The notes beneath the pieces were generated by a model, which made no database searches, was not told where the DNA came from, and saw nothing but the letters and a program-made list of their open reading frames with translations. From contig NZ_JEMA01000604.1 in assembly GCF_001589285.1 (NCBI RefSeq), positions 1 to 47,056 of the forward strand: a DNA stretch of 47,056 bases, given 5' to 3'. This DNA is from Sorangium cellulosum. Lineage in GTDB: Bacteria; Myxococcota_A; Polyangia; Polyangiales; Polyangiaceae. Shown here one piece after another: positions 26,692 through 36,661 of this stretch (positions within the stretch are counted from its first letter, which is position 1; each line of letters opens with the position of its first letter). Both the position numbers and the translations under genes were made by a program.

Positions 26692-27225
26692 CTACTCGCG
26701 GAAGCGCTCGAAGACGAGCAGCTCGCCGAGGAAATCGTGATCGAGCGTCCCGGCAGCGCGCATCCCGAGCTTCTCGATCACCCGGAGCGACGCGCGGTGC
26801 CAGGCCGGCGTGGTGGCGATCACGCGCCTGACGGCTGCCTGCTGCAGCGCCCAGTGCAGGACGGCGCGCGACCCCTCGGTCGCGTAGCCCTGCCCCTGGG
26901 ACTTGCCCTCGACGCCGTAGCCGATCTCCACGGTCCCCGTGGCGTCGGGCCGGCCGTTCAGCACCACGCTGCCGACGACGACGCGCGCCGCCTGGCCGCG
27001 CGTCACCATCAGCCGCGTCCCCCACAGGAAGGCCTCGGGATCGTCGCGCAGCCGGTCGAGCGGCGAGCTGAAGGCGCGCTCGACGAGCGCGCGCCCAGGC
27101 CACGCGTCGGGGAAGTGCGCGCCGGACAGGGCCTCGGCTTCCAGGCGATCTCCGCGGATGACCGCCTCGAGCAGGGGCAGCGAGACCGGGGTGAGATCTA
27201 GGCGCTCGGTAGTCAGGGTGCTCAT
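26692..27225 (-). CDS. GNAT-family N-acetyltransferase
   Basis: 177 residues, RimJ/RimL-like. The acetyl-CoA loop is GKSQGQGYATEGSRAV (Q-G-x-G-Y-A), followed by the usual helix and strand VRRVIATTPAWHRASLRVIE and KLGM. The N-terminus TERLDLTPVS is typical of this subfamily. Substrate unknown. It lies downstream of groEL on the same strand but after a strong stem-loop, so it may have its own promoter. Confidence 0.85.
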   Translation of the reverse strand: MSTLTTERLDLTPVSLPLLEAVIRGDRLEAEALSGAHFPDAWPGRALVERAFSSPLDRLRDDPEAFLWGTRLMVTRGQAARVVVGSVVLNGRPDATGTVEIGYGVEGKSQGQGYATEGSRAVLHWALQQAAVRRVIATTPAWHRASLRVIEKLGMRAAGTLDHDFLGELLVFERFRE

Positions 27226-27282
27226 CGCGAACCTGCGGCGATCAGATCACGCGTCGCGGCCTGCCGGAAGTCGAAATGGCGA

Positions 27283-27314
27283 AGGGCCGACTTCCCCGGG
27301 AGGAAGTCGGCCCT
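27283..27314 (-). terminator. groESL terminator stem-loop
   Basis: Perfect 13-bp inverted repeat, AGGGCCGACTTCC (27283-27295) and GGAAGTCGGCCCT (27302-27314), 6-base loop, 31 bp beyond the groEL stop on the minus strand. A short TTCGCCATTT follows on that strand, not a true T-run. Best strong hairpin in the window. Confidence 0.75.
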
Positions 27315-27345
27315 CGCCGGCCAGGCTTATCTGCCTGGGCCGCGA

Positions 27346-29007
<1,662 letters not shown>

Positions 29008-29298
29008 TCACTTCTCGATCACGCCGAGGATGTCGTCCTCGCGGAGGATGAGGTGCTCCTCGCCGTCGATCTTGACCTCGGTGCCCGAGTACTTGCCGAA
29101 GAGGACGCGATCGCCCTCCTTGACGTCGAGCTTCCGCACGGTACCGTCCTCGCCGACCTTGCCGTTGCCGACGGCGACGACCGTGCCTTCGATCGGCTTC
29201 TCCTTGGCCGTGTCAGGGATGTAGAGACCTCCCTTGGTCTTCTCTTCTTCCTTCACGCGCTGAACGATCACGCGGTCCTGGAGCGGTCGAATCTTCAT
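29008..29298 (-). CDS. groES: co-chaperonin GroES
   Basis: 96 residues. [20 protein letters not shown] is the standard Cpn10 N-terminus, and [18 protein letters not shown] is the mobile loop that contacts GroEL. The ATG at 29298 has a GGAGGA site 8 bases upstream; longer frames are not supported. First gene of the heat-shock operon. Confidence 0.97.
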   Translation of the reverse strand: MKIRPLQDRVIVQRVKEEEKTKGGLYIPDTAKEKPIEGTVVAVGNGKVGEDGTVRKLDVKEGDRVLFGKYSGTEVKIDGEEHLILREDDILGVIEK

Positions 29299-29398
29299 CT
29301 TGCGAATCCTCCGGGGACGAGCGCCGCGTCCCTCGAGACGGCAGGACCCGCGGCCTGAGCGGCAGCGAGGTCCCGTACGTTTGCAGCCTGGGCACTTT

Positions 29399-29427
29399 GC
29401 TAGCACTCGCTTCCGACGAGTGCTAGC
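29399..29427. promoter_or_regulatory. CIRCE operator (HrcA-binding site)
   Basis: Perfect inverted repeat GCTAGCACTC, nine-base spacer, GAGTGCTAGC. The core TAGCACTC-N9-GAGTGCTA matches the CIRCE consensus; outermost bases differ (GC for TT/AA). It lies about 100 bp upstream of groES and just downstream of the predicted transcription start, where HrcA binding would block transcription at normal temperature. Confidence 0.95.
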
Positions 29428-29438
29428 GGGCGGCGCGC

Positions 29439-29466
29439 AAGATAGTCACCCCCCGGAGGGTGTCAA
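29439..29466 (-). promoter_or_regulatory. sigma70-type promoter of groESL
   Basis: On the minus strand TTGACA (29466-29461), a 16-base spacer, then TATCTT (29444-29439). The start site would fall near 29432, immediately ahead of the CIRCE element. Arrangement is the classic HrcA-controlled chaperonin promoter. Confidence 0.85.
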
Positions 29467-29743
29467 GCGCGGCTCCGCCCGGTACTTCGCGCGTTAGCAG
29501 CCAGGCGCTGGGGTGGCTGTAAGTCCCGGAGATCGCAAGAGAAGTGCGGGGCGTGAGGCTGGGCTCGGCGCGGTCCGTCGGCTAGAGTGACCATATGAGG
29601 GCGGAAATGCGGCAGCACAGCGACGCGACGTCCTCACGGTCTCCGGCCCGATGGAGGCCGACAGGACGTGTCTGGTTGACCTGAGCGCGCGGTAGCCCGG
29701 GTTACGTCGGTATCCAGGGCACCCGCGCAAGTGAGGTGCCCCC
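29467..29743. other. intergenic DNA between the groESL promoter and the 29744 gene
   Basis: Together with the promoter and CIRCE, more than 300 bases lack a gene. Apart from these sites only a TTGACC hexamer near 29678-29683 is seen, a weak -35 candidate for the plus-strand gene at 29744, without a good -10. Confidence 0.4.
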
Positions 29744-30349
29744 GTGAGCCAAGCGATCTCTGTGTCCCCGAGCATGACCCGCTATTTCCAGGAGGTTGTG
29801 GACGAGGCGCTCCGAGTTCGGAACGTCGCCGCGACCGAGGCGGCCTCGAGTTACCTCGTCGGTCTGCTTTGTGCTTTCGCTCACCCGGACGAGCACGCCG
29901 AGTCTGCCTTCAACCAGCCCCTGACCTTTCTGCTGCGCGACGCCCTGGAGGCCTCCGGGGCCGAGCGTTTCCGGCGGCTGCGCAACCTCGGTGACGGCGT
30001 GCTCTACGCGGTCGGCTTCTTCGGCGGCCATATCGAGCTCAAGGGGGTCGACCGCGGCTATGTGGTCGGGGTCGGCTCGACCGCCTACCACCATGCCGCC
30101 GCTATGCTGCGCCTCAACGCGGGCGTCGGCCAGGGCCCCGATGTTCTTTCGGAGATGGCGGAGAAGTTCGAGCGCTTCGCGGCCGTCCTGAACGACGTGG
30201 CCGACGGTACGCTCGCGTCCGGCGCCCGGGACGAGCGCTCGGTGCTCCGGCTGTACGAGCGCTGGGTCCGCACCGGCTCCAGCCGCCTCGCCGAGGAGCT
30301 GGGGGCGCGCGGGCTCGTGCCGAGCCGCGGGACTGGCGGGCTCAACTGA
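29744..30349 (+). CDS. conserved protein of unknown function
   Basis: 201 residues from GTG 29744. No signal peptide or clear membrane helix. The composition is mixed and helix-rich: MTRYFQEVVDEALRVRNVAA, FNQPLTFLLRDALEASG, then a Gly/Tyr-rich middle (VLYAVGFFGGHIELKG, GYVVGVGSTAYHHAA) and a charged helical C-terminus. No family recognised. Its TGA overlaps the ATG of the next gene (TGATG), so they are coupled. The pair lies upstream of a response regulator with a histone-like tail and may be part of its output, which is only context. Confidence 0.8.
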   Translation: MSQAISVSPSMTRYFQEVVDEALRVRNVAATEAASSYLVGLLCAFAHPDEHAESAFNQPLTFLLRDALEASGAERFRRLRNLGDGVLYAVGFFGGHIELKGVDRGYVVGVGSTAYHHAAAMLRLNAGVGQGPDVLSEMAEKFERFAAVLNDVADGTLASGARDERSVLRLYERWVRTGSSRLAEELGARGLVPSRGTGGLN

Positions 30350-31014
30350 TGCTAGGCGCGACCTTCACCGCCCGGATCCAGCAGCACCTCGCGTGGACCT
30401 ACGCGCTCGATGACGCGCCCGCCGTCGACGACTTCATCCGGCCGACGGACGGCGGCGCCCGCGAGGCGCTGCTGATCCGGCACGCGGACGGGGACATCGA
30501 GGTGGCCCTGCACCTGCCCCGCCGCGCGATCTCGCGGGGCGGAGCGGGGACGTTCGACGAGATCTGCCAGATCGTCGAGGGGGTGAGCCATTTCCTCTAT
30601 GTGGCCGAGCGGGCGCGCCGGGAGCTCCCGGCGACCCAGCTCGAGCTCGAGCTCCAGGCCGAGGTCGACAAGTACGTGCTGCTCGTCCACGGCGGCCTGG
30701 CCGAAAAGGTCGAGCTCCCGGGCCCGCCGCTCGGGCATCGCGGCGAGGGTGCTCCGCCCGGGCCGCGGCGCTTCGAGCCCGAGCGCGCCGCGCGGATCCG
30801 CGCTCGCCTCTTCGAGCGGGTGACCTTCATGGACCCCCCCGGCACGGAGACCGGTGACCGCTACCGGATCGCGAACGACCTGGCGGCGCGCTTCGCTGGC
30901 CGGCTCGAGGTCGAGTTTGCTCGCCGCGGTCGGCACGCCGAGCTGCTCGCTGCGCTGCGGCGCTTCTACGCGGCGGGGCAGACGGAGAAGATCGCCCTCG
31001 CGCGCGCCGCGTGA
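30349..31014 (+). CDS. conserved protein of unknown function, coupled to the preceding gene
   Basis: 221 residues, ATG overlapping the upstream stop. The first 110 residues have the strand-strand-helix look of a small alpha/beta domain: REALLIRHADGDIEVALHLP, then FDEICQIVEGVSHFLYVAER, and the Glu-rich ELELQAEVDKYVLLVHGG. The second half is Arg-rich and helical (ARIRARLFERVTFMDPPG, then FAGRLEVEFARRGRHAELL). I do not recognise a named domain. Probably cytosolic; partner of the 29744 product. Confidence 0.8.
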   Translation: MLGATFTARIQQHLAWTYALDDAPAVDDFIRPTDGGAREALLIRHADGDIEVALHLPRRAISRGGAGTFDEICQIVEGVSHFLYVAERARRELPATQLELELQAEVDKYVLLVHGGLAEKVELPGPPLGHRGEGAPPGPRRFEPERAARIRARLFERVTFMDPPGTETGDRYRIANDLAARFAGRLEVEFARRGRHAELLAALRRFYAAGQTEKIALARAA

Positions 31015-31157
31015 CCGCGTCGAAGGCGCTCGGCGTCGCCGTCCGGGGGCGCGGGGCGGCGCCGAGCGCGCGCCGCGGCCGCGCGGGCTCGACGCGCGGC
31101 GTGAGGATCGTTCCCTCTTGACCGGTTCGCGCGCACGTACTCTCATCCGCATCTACG

Positions 31158-32330
31158 ATGCCTTCCGCGAGCATGAAGCCGCCGCCCCGCGTGCTGGTGG
31201 CTGAAGACGAACCGGCGATGTTGAGCCTTGTTGCGCGTCATCTGAGGAGCCTCGGCTTCGCCGTGATCGAGGCCTCCGAGGGCGACGCCGCCTGGGACCT
31301 CGCGCGCGAGCACACGCCGGATCTGGTGATCCTGGACGTGATGATGCCCGGCATGAGCGGCTGGGAGATCTGCAAGCGGCTGAAGGGCGACACGTCCGAC
31401 GGTCGGCCCTTCGCGAACACCGGCGTCATCATGCTCACCGGGATCGGTGAGAACCTGAACGAGATGACGTCGCCGCTCTTCGCGGCGGACGCCTGGCTGA
31501 ACAAGCCGTTCGACTTCGGGGAGCTCGACGCGCGCGTGCGCGAGACGCTCGCGCGTTACGCCAAGGCGCTGCCCGGATCGAACGGCAGCAACGCCCAGGC
31601 GAGCGGCGAAGGCGAGGAGCACGAAGAGCCCGTGTCAGCGCCGGCGCCGCGCGCGCAGCAAACGTCGGGGGCGAACGGCGCCGCGACTGACAAGGCGGCC
31701 GCGAAGAAGGCGGCGCCCAGGAAGGCCGCGGCGAAGAAGGCGGCTGCGGCGAAGAAGGCGGCGCCCAAGAAGGCCGCGGCGAAGAAGGCGGCGCCCAAGA
31801 AGGCCGCGGCGAAGAAGGCGGCGCCCAAGAAGGCCGCGGCGAAGAAGGCGGCGCCCAAGAAGGCCGCGGCGAAGAAGGCGGCGCCCAAGAAGGCCGCGGC
31901 GAAGAAGGCGGCGCCCAAGAAGGCCGCGGCGAAGAAGGCGGCGCCCAAGAAGGCCGCGGCGAAGAAGGCGGCGCCCAAGAAGGCCGCGGCGAAGAAGGCG
32001 GCGCCCAAGAAGGCCGCGGCGAAGAAGGCGGCGCCCAAGAAGGCCGCGGCGAAGAAGGCGGCGCCCAAGAAGGCCGCGGCGAAGAAGGCGGCGCCCAAGA
32101 AGGCCGCGGCGAAGAAGGCGGCGCCCAAGAAGGCCGCGGCGAAGAAGGCGGCGCCCAAGAAGGCCGCGGCGAAGAAGGCGGCGCCCAAGAAGGCCGCGGC
32201 GAAGAAGTCGGCCGCGAAGCCGGGGGCGGCGAAGAAGACGGCTGCCTCGCAGAAATCGTCTGCAAAGCCGGGCGCGGCGAAAAGGCCGGCCGCCACCAAG
32301 GCAGCACCCAAGAAGAAGACGGCGAAGTGA
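31158..32330 (+). CDS. response regulator with histone-H1-like Lys/Ala repeat tail
   Basis: 390 residues. Residues 10-130 are a receiver domain with all key residues: D17 (acid pocket), phospho-acceptor D60 ([13 protein letters not shown]), T94 (IMLTG) and K116 (LNKPFDF). A linker (about 132-172, acidic then Gln/Ser-rich) leads to a tail of about 215 residues made nearly only of Lys, Ala and Pro, similar to histone H1 C-termini and to AlgP of Pseudomonas. Residues 201-350 are 15 identical [10 protein letters not shown] units. Such tails bind DNA non-specifically, so phosphorylation could switch a nucleoid-binding protein. No standard DNA-binding domain is present. Start ATG 31158 or 31173, without strong ribosome site. 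Confidence 0.88.
   Translation: MPSASMKPPPRVLVAEDEPAMLSLVARHLRSLGFAVIEASEGDAAWDLAREHTPDLVILDVMMPGMSGWEICKRLKGDTSDGRPFANTGVIMLTGIGENLNEMTSPLFAADAWLNKPFDFGELDARVRETLARYAKALPGSNGSNAQASGEGEEHEEPVSAPAPRAQQTSGANGAATDKAAAKKAAPRKAAAKKAAAAKKAAPKKAAAKKAAPKKAAAKKAAPKKAAAKKAAPKKAAAKKAAPKKAAAKKAAPKKAAAKKAAPKKAAAKKAAPKKAAAKKAAPKKAAAKKAAPKKAAAKKAAPKKAAAKKAAPKKAAAKKAAPKKAAAKKAAPKKAAAKKAAPKKAAAKKSAAKPGAAKKTAASQKSSAKPGAAKRPAATKAAPKKKTAK
31758..32207 (+). repeat. 15 identical copies of a 30-bp coding repeat
   Basis: Fifteen direct 30-bp units, each GCGGCGCCCAAGAAGG followed by CCGCGGCGAAGAAG, run without a single base change from 31758 to 32207. Each unit encodes [11 protein letters not shown] diverged precursor unit with a CCCAGGAAG variant lies just upstream (about 31705-31740). 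Identity even at synonymous positions shows recent expansion by slippage or recombination. Confidence 0.97.
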
Positions 32331-32669
32331 TCCAACCCGGGGCCCGCGCTGCGCGCGGCGCTCGGTCACGTTGTTCTCACGCCACGCACGCGCTCGGCCG
32401 CCAGGCCGAGTAGGGAGAGGGACGCCGCCCGGACAGACCTCGGGCGAGGGCCCTCACGCGCCGGTCGTCATCGCGCACCGATGCCGCCTGTCCGCCGACG
32501 TCGAAGCTACCCTGCGCGGGAATTGTCGGGGTTTGCCGCGCGTCATGCCTCGCGCGCCGCGCGCCGCGTCTCCCAGGAACTTTCGGGCGCGTGACCCGTC
32601 AGCGGGTACAATGCTGCGACGTTTCCACTTCGAGGGCCCCCGCGGGGGGCGTCCGGAGCGCTGAGCACC
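32331..32669. other. intergenic region upstream of the MoxR/VWA operon
   Basis: 339 bp without a supported gene. A good -10-like TACAAT lies at 32607-32612 with only a poor upstream hexamer (TTTCGG, 20-base spacing), so promoter status is tentative. A GC-only hairpin, GCCCCC and GGGGGGC at 32636-32650, lies between it and the GTG start at 32670. Confidence 0.45.
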
Positions 32670-34601
32670 GTGAGCGACTCTCGCACGAAGCACCTGGACC
32701 GCATCCGCAGCGCCGCGCTCGCTGTCGAGCTGAGGCTCCGGTTCAGACGCGCGCTCCGCGCCCTGCCGAGCGCGCTGACCATCGCGCTGGCGATCGCCGC
32801 CGGCACGCTCGCGGCCCACAAGGCGCTTCCTGCGCACCTGGGCGAGCAGCGCGCGCGGCAGCTCCTCCTCGGCGCCGGGCTGCTCGTTCTTGCCACCCTC
32901 GTCGTCGCCATGCTGCGCCGGCTGCCTCCGCGCGCGGGGACGATGGCGCTCGACCGGCACCATGGCCTCCACGACCGGCTCACGAACGCCCTCGCCTTCG
33001 ACGCGCTGCCGGCCGCGCAGCGGACCCCGCTCATGGAGGCGGCGATCGACGACGCCTGCGAGCGCGCCGCAGGGCTGCGCCCCGCCGGCGCCGCGCCGCT
33101 GGCCGTCCCGCGCGAGCTCCTGGCCTCGGCCGCTGTCGGCCTCGGCGTGCTCGCGGTGGCGCTGCTCGAGGTGCGGACCCCGCGCAAGACGGCGCCCGTC
33201 GCGCAGACAATCGACGCGCTCGCCATGTCGCCCGATGACATCGAGCTCTTCAAGGACGCGGCGAGGGCGCTCGACCGGCCGGACCAGAGCCCGGAGATGA
33301 AGTCCGCGGTCGAGCGGTTCAACCAGCTCATCGAGGACATCGCCAACAAACGCCTCGATCGGACCGAGGCGTTCCGCCGCATGGAGGCGCTCGAGCGCGA
33401 GCTCCTCAAGGGGGCCGAGGCCGACCTGAAGGCGCTCGAGGAAGCGCTGAAGGAGACCGGGCTCGACCTCAAGAAGAGCGACCTGGCGAAGGGCGTCGGC
33501 GAGTCTCTCGAGAAGAAGGACCTCGAGAAGGCGAAGAAGGACCTGAAGGAGCTCGCCGAGAGGCTCCGCGACAAGAAGCAGAAGTTCGACAAGGCCGAGA
33601 TCGAGCGGCTGCGCAAGGCGCTCGCCGAGGCAGCCTCACGCCGCAAGGAGGCCCTCGCCGCGATCAACGAGAAGCGGGCCGAGGTGCGCGAGCAGCTCCT
33701 CAAGCAGAAGCAGAAGGCCTCCACGAGCGACCAGCGGAAGCCCGAGGAGGAGCGGCTGCTCAAGAAGAAGGAGCGCGAGCTGGAGCGGCTCGACCGCGAC
33801 GCCGAGCAGAAGGAGCGGACCGGACGTCAGCTCGACCGCCTCGACCGGGAGCTCGCCAAGGCCGCCGAGGATCTGATGCGGGATCTCGGGATGTCGGCGG
33901 ACGATCTCGATCAGGCCGCCGAGGACATCAACCGGATGCAGCAAGAGGAGATGTCCGAGCAGGAGAAGGAAGAGCTGCGCCAGAGGCTCGAGGAGCTGCG
34001 GGAGCTCGTGCGCCAGCAGGGGCAGGGCGGCAAGCAGCGGATGGCCAGGATGCTCCGCTTCGGCAAGCGCGCCCGCGGAAGCCAGGGCGGCGGCGAAGAG
34101 CAGCAGGGGCAGGGTCAGCAGGGCCAGGAGGGCCAGGGCGAGCAGCAAGGGCAGGACGGCCAGCAAGGCCAGGGCAAGGGCGGGCAGGGCCAGGGGCAAG
34201 AGCTGGTGATCGGGCCCGGCGGCAAGAAGATCCTGATGCCGGGCGGGCAAGGCCAGGGGCAGGACGGGCAGGGGAGCGGCCAGGGCAACAGCAACGGCGG
34301 CAACAAGCCGGGCGGCGACGGCGCCGGCTCCGGCCGTGGCGGCGAGGTCGCGGGCAAGCGCACGGACCCGAAGATGGGGACGCAGGACGTCCAGGCGCAG
34401 GGGCTCGATACCCAGGAGGGGCCCTCGAACAGCGAGGTCATCCTCAGCGCCGCCGAGCGGGGCTTCAAGGGGACCGGCTACAAGAAGGTCTTCACCGACT
34501 ATCACACAGTCGCAGAGCAGCAGATCAACAAGGACCAGATCCCCGATGGATACCGGTTCTACGTGAACCGGTATTTCCAGCTGATCAGGCCGCGCGAGTG
34601 A
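32670..34601 (+). CDS. DUF4175-like membrane protein with coiled coil and Gln/Gly-rich linker
   Basis: 643 residues from GTG 32670. Three hydrophobic segments within the first 170 residues (about 35-55, 65-83, 150-168) anchor it. A long charged coiled coil follows (about 190-460, for example KKDLEKAKKDLKELAERLRD), then a low-complexity Gln/Gly/Glu linker (about 470-580), and a compact conserved end (FKGTGYKKVFTDYHTVAEQQ, then YFQLIRPRE). This is the first gene of the MoxR/VWA operon. Proteins of this type accompany MoxR-VWA systems in myxobacteria and Bacteroidota relatives; the job is thought to be structural, but not established. Confidence 0.78.
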   Translation: MSDSRTKHLDRIRSAALAVELRLRFRRALRALPSALTIALAIAAGTLAAHKALPAHLGEQRARQLLLGAGLLVLATLVVAMLRRLPPRAGTMALDRHHGLHDRLTNALAFDALPAAQRTPLMEAAIDDACERAAGLRPAGAAPLAVPRELLASAAVGLGVLAVALLEVRTPRKTAPVAQTIDALAMSPDDIELFKDAARALDRPDQSPEMKSAVERFNQLIEDIANKRLDRTEAFRRMEALERELLKGAEADLKALEEALKETGLDLKKSDLAKGVGESLEKKDLEKAKKDLKELAERLRDKKQKFDKAEIERLRKALAEAASRRKEALAAINEKRAEVREQLLKQKQKASTSDQRKPEEERLLKKKERELERLDRDAEQKERTGRQLDRLDRELAKAAEDLMRDLGMSADDLDQAAEDINRMQQEEMSEQEKEELRQRLEELRELVRQQGQGGKQRMARMLRFGKRARGSQGGGEEQQGQGQQGQEGQGEQQGQDGQQGQGKGGQGQGQELVIGPGGKKILMPGGQGQGQDGQGSGQGNSNGGNKPGGDGAGSGRGGEVAGKRTDPKMGTQDVQAQGLDTQEGPSNSEVILSAAERGFKGTGYKKVFTDYHTVAEQQINKDQIPDGYRFYVNRYFQLIRPRE

Positions 34602-34602
34602 G

Positions 34603-34619
34603 TCGAGCCGGCGGCTCGA
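34603..34619 (+). other. small hairpin after the first gene of the MoxR/VWA operon
   Basis: TCGAGCC (34603-34609), GGC loop, GGCTCGA (34613-34619): a 7-bp perfect stem right after the stop codon and 55 bases ahead of the MoxR gene. It could be a weak attenuator or an RNA processing site, since expression of the first gene and the ATPase may need different levels. Confidence 0.3.
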
Positions 34620-34673
34620 ACGCGACCGCGCCTCCACGGACGCTCCGCGACAGCGGGATCGAAGCAGGAAGCT

Positions 34674-35678
34674 ATGGCCGACAAGACGAAGGAAGCAGCG
34701 CGCGCTGAGGTGGACGAGTTCCGCGCGAGCATCGGAGAGCTGCGCGAGGAGGTGGGAAAGGTCATCGTCGGCAACCGCGAGGTGGTCGACGGCGTGCTCA
34801 CGTGCATGCTCGCGGGCTCGCACGCGCTGCTCGAGGGCGTGCCGGGGCTCGGCAAGACGATGCTCGTCCGCACGATGGCCGAGGCGCTCGACCTCCAGTT
34901 CTCGCGCATCCAGTTCACGCCCGACATGATGCCGGCGGACATCATCGGCACCACGGTCATCGACGAGAGCGCGGGCGGACAGCGGTCGTTCTCGTTCCGC
35001 AAGGGGCCGATCTTCGCGAACATCGTCCTCGCCGACGAGATCAACCGCGCGACGCCGAAGACGCAGAGCGCGCTCCTCGAGGCCATGCAGGAGCACCGGG
35101 TCACTGTCTCGCGCCAGAGCTACACGCTCGAAGAGCCGTTCTTCGTCCTGGCGACGCAGAACCCCCTCGAGAGCGAGGGGACGTACCCGCTCCCCGAGGC
35201 GCAGCTCGACCGGTTCTTCTTCAAGCTTCACGTGCCGTTCCCGAGCCGCGACGAGCTGAACTCGATCCTGGAGCGGACCACCGGGACCGAGGCGATCGCG
35301 GTGCGGCCGGTCCTGAGCAGGGAGCGGATCACCGCCATGCAGCGGCTCGTGCGCGAGGTGCCCGTGGCGAAGCACGTCCAGGACTACGCGGTGCGGCTCC
35401 TCCAGGCCACGCACCCGACCGAGGGCGAGAGCCTCGACGAGGTGAAGCGGTTCGTGAAGTTCGGCGCGTCGCCGCGCGGGGCGCAGGCGCTGCTGCTCGC
35501 CGCGAAGATCCGGGCGCTCTTCGAGGGGCGGTTCGCGGCGTCGGTCGACGACGTGCGGGCGTGCGCGCTCCCCGCGCTGCGCCACCGCGTGCTCCTCAAC
35601 TTCGAGGGAGAGGCCGAGGGCGTGAAGACGGACGAGGTGCTGCAGGCGATCCTCAAGCACCTGCCGGAGAGCAAATGA
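34674..35678 (+). CDS. MoxR-family AAA+ ATPase of the VWA operon
   Basis: 334 residues with Walker A GVPGLGKTMLVRT, Walker B IVLADEINRATPKTQS, sensor LATQNPLESEGTYPLPEAQL and the C-terminal lid (VKFGASPRGAQALLL). It is followed by DUF58 and VWA genes, the usual partners. MoxR proteins are chaperone-like and are thought to insert metal or activate VWA proteins. A divergent paralogue (10157) exists in this same window. Confidence 0.95.
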   Translation: MADKTKEAARAEVDEFRASIGELREEVGKVIVGNREVVDGVLTCMLAGSHALLEGVPGLGKTMLVRTMAEALDLQFSRIQFTPDMMPADIIGTTVIDESAGGQRSFSFRKGPIFANIVLADEINRATPKTQSALLEAMQEHRVTVSRQSYTLEEPFFVLATQNPLESEGTYPLPEAQLDRFFFKLHVPFPSRDELNSILERTTGTEAIAVRPVLSRERITAMQRLVREVPVAKHVQDYAVRLLQATHPTEGESLDEVKRFVKFGASPRGAQALLLAAKIRALFEGRFAASVDDVRACALPALRHRVLLNFEGEAEGVKTDEVLQAILKHLPESK

Positions 35679-35696
35679 GGGAACGTCGAAGGTAGC

Positions 35697-36659
35697 ATGG
35701 GGCTCTTCGACGCCTTCAAGAGGGCCGCTGCGCCGCTCCGACGGCTCTCCGCGCTCTCCCCGCTCTCCGCGAGCGCCTCCGACGAGGATCTCTTCGACGA
35801 CGAGTTCCAGCGCAAGCTCGACTACCTCGCGATGGTGAGCCGCCGCGTCTTCTCCGGCGCGATGCGCGCGGAGCGGCGGACCAAGAAGACGGGCTCCGGG
35901 GTCGAGTTCGCCGATCACCGCGACTACGCCCCCGGCGACGATTTCCGGTACCTCGACTGGGCCGCGTACCAGCGCTTCGACCGGCTCCTCATCCGGCTCT
36001 ACGAGGAGGAGGAAGACCTCTCGATCTACTTCATCCTCGACACGTCGGCGTCGATGGCGTTCGGCGACGGCGCGAAGCTGCGGCACGCGAAGCGCCTCTG
36101 CGCCGCGCTGGCGTACGTGGGGCTTGCCAACCTCGACCGCATCGCGATCGTCACCGCGACCGACGAGATCAGCGGGCGCATGCAGTCGACCCGCGGCAAG
36201 GCGCGCATCTTCAGGATCTTCCGCTTCCTCGGGCAGGCGCGCGCGGACGGCGCGACCGACCTCGGGGAGGCGATGAAGACCTTCGTGGCGCAGCACAAGC
36301 GGCGCGGGCTCGCGGTCATCCTCAGCGATCTCTACGACCCGGTGGGCTTCGAGCGCGGCATCAACGTGCTCCGGTACAACCGCTTCGAGCCGTTCGTGCT
36401 CCACATCGCCGACCCGCGCGAGGCGCGGCCCGCGCTGCGCGGCGACGTGCGCGTCTACGACTGCGAGACCGGGGAGGAGCGCGAGGTCACGGTGACCGCG
36501 AAGGTGCTCGAGCGCTACGCCGCGGCGCACGAGCAGTACCTCGACGAGATCCGCCGCTTCTGCACGTCGCGGCAGGTGAGCTACTTCCGCGCCGACGTGT
36601 CCGTCCCCTTCGACGAGCTGATCCTGCGCGTGTTCCGCAGAGGCGGCTTCCTCCGGTAG
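35697..36659 (+). CDS. DUF58-domain protein
   Basis: 320 residues, no membrane segment. The DUF58 signature GSGVEFADHRDYAPGDDFRY, then LDWAAYQRFDRLLIRLYEEE is clear (about 62-103), followed by a VWA-like Rossmann core (STYPE FILDTSASMAFGDGAKLRHA, about 110-135) with an incomplete MIDAS. It lies 18 bp after moxR. In MoxR-VWA systems DUF58 proteins pair with the ATPase; the biochemical role is unknown. Confidence 0.93.
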   Translation: MGLFDAFKRAAAPLRRLSALSPLSASASDEDLFDDEFQRKLDYLAMVSRRVFSGAMRAERRTKKTGSGVEFADHRDYAPGDDFRYLDWAAYQRFDRLLIRLYEEEEDLSIYFILDTSASMAFGDGAKLRHAKRLCAALAYVGLANLDRIAIVTATDEISGRMQSTRGKARIFRIFRFLGQARADGATDLGEAMKTFVAQHKRRGLAVILSDLYDPVGFERGINVLRYNRFEPFVLHIADPREARPALRGDVRVYDCETGEEREVTVTAKVLERYAAAHEQYLDEIRRFCTSRQVSYFRADVSVPFDELILRVFRRGGFLR

Positions 36660-36661
36660 CC

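Noticed and set aside
29595..29684. Short plus-strand ORF of 29 codons beginning at an ATG in the groESL-29744 gap
   Set aside because: No ribosome site or recognisable sequence; too short to support.
31758..32207. Array of 30-bp direct repeats that could look like CRISPR
   Set aside because: There are no spacers; units are contiguous and in frame, coding for [10 protein letters not shown].
31556..32335. Antisense frame coding a [16 protein letters not shown] hydrophobic protein
   Set aside because: It is the mirror of the Lys/Ala repeat on the plus strand; no ribosome site and the sense frame has a receiver domain.
33636..36530. 964-residue minus-strand frame
   Set aside because: Overlaps three well-supported plus-strand genes; Arg/Glu/Leu-rich composition of a shadow frame.
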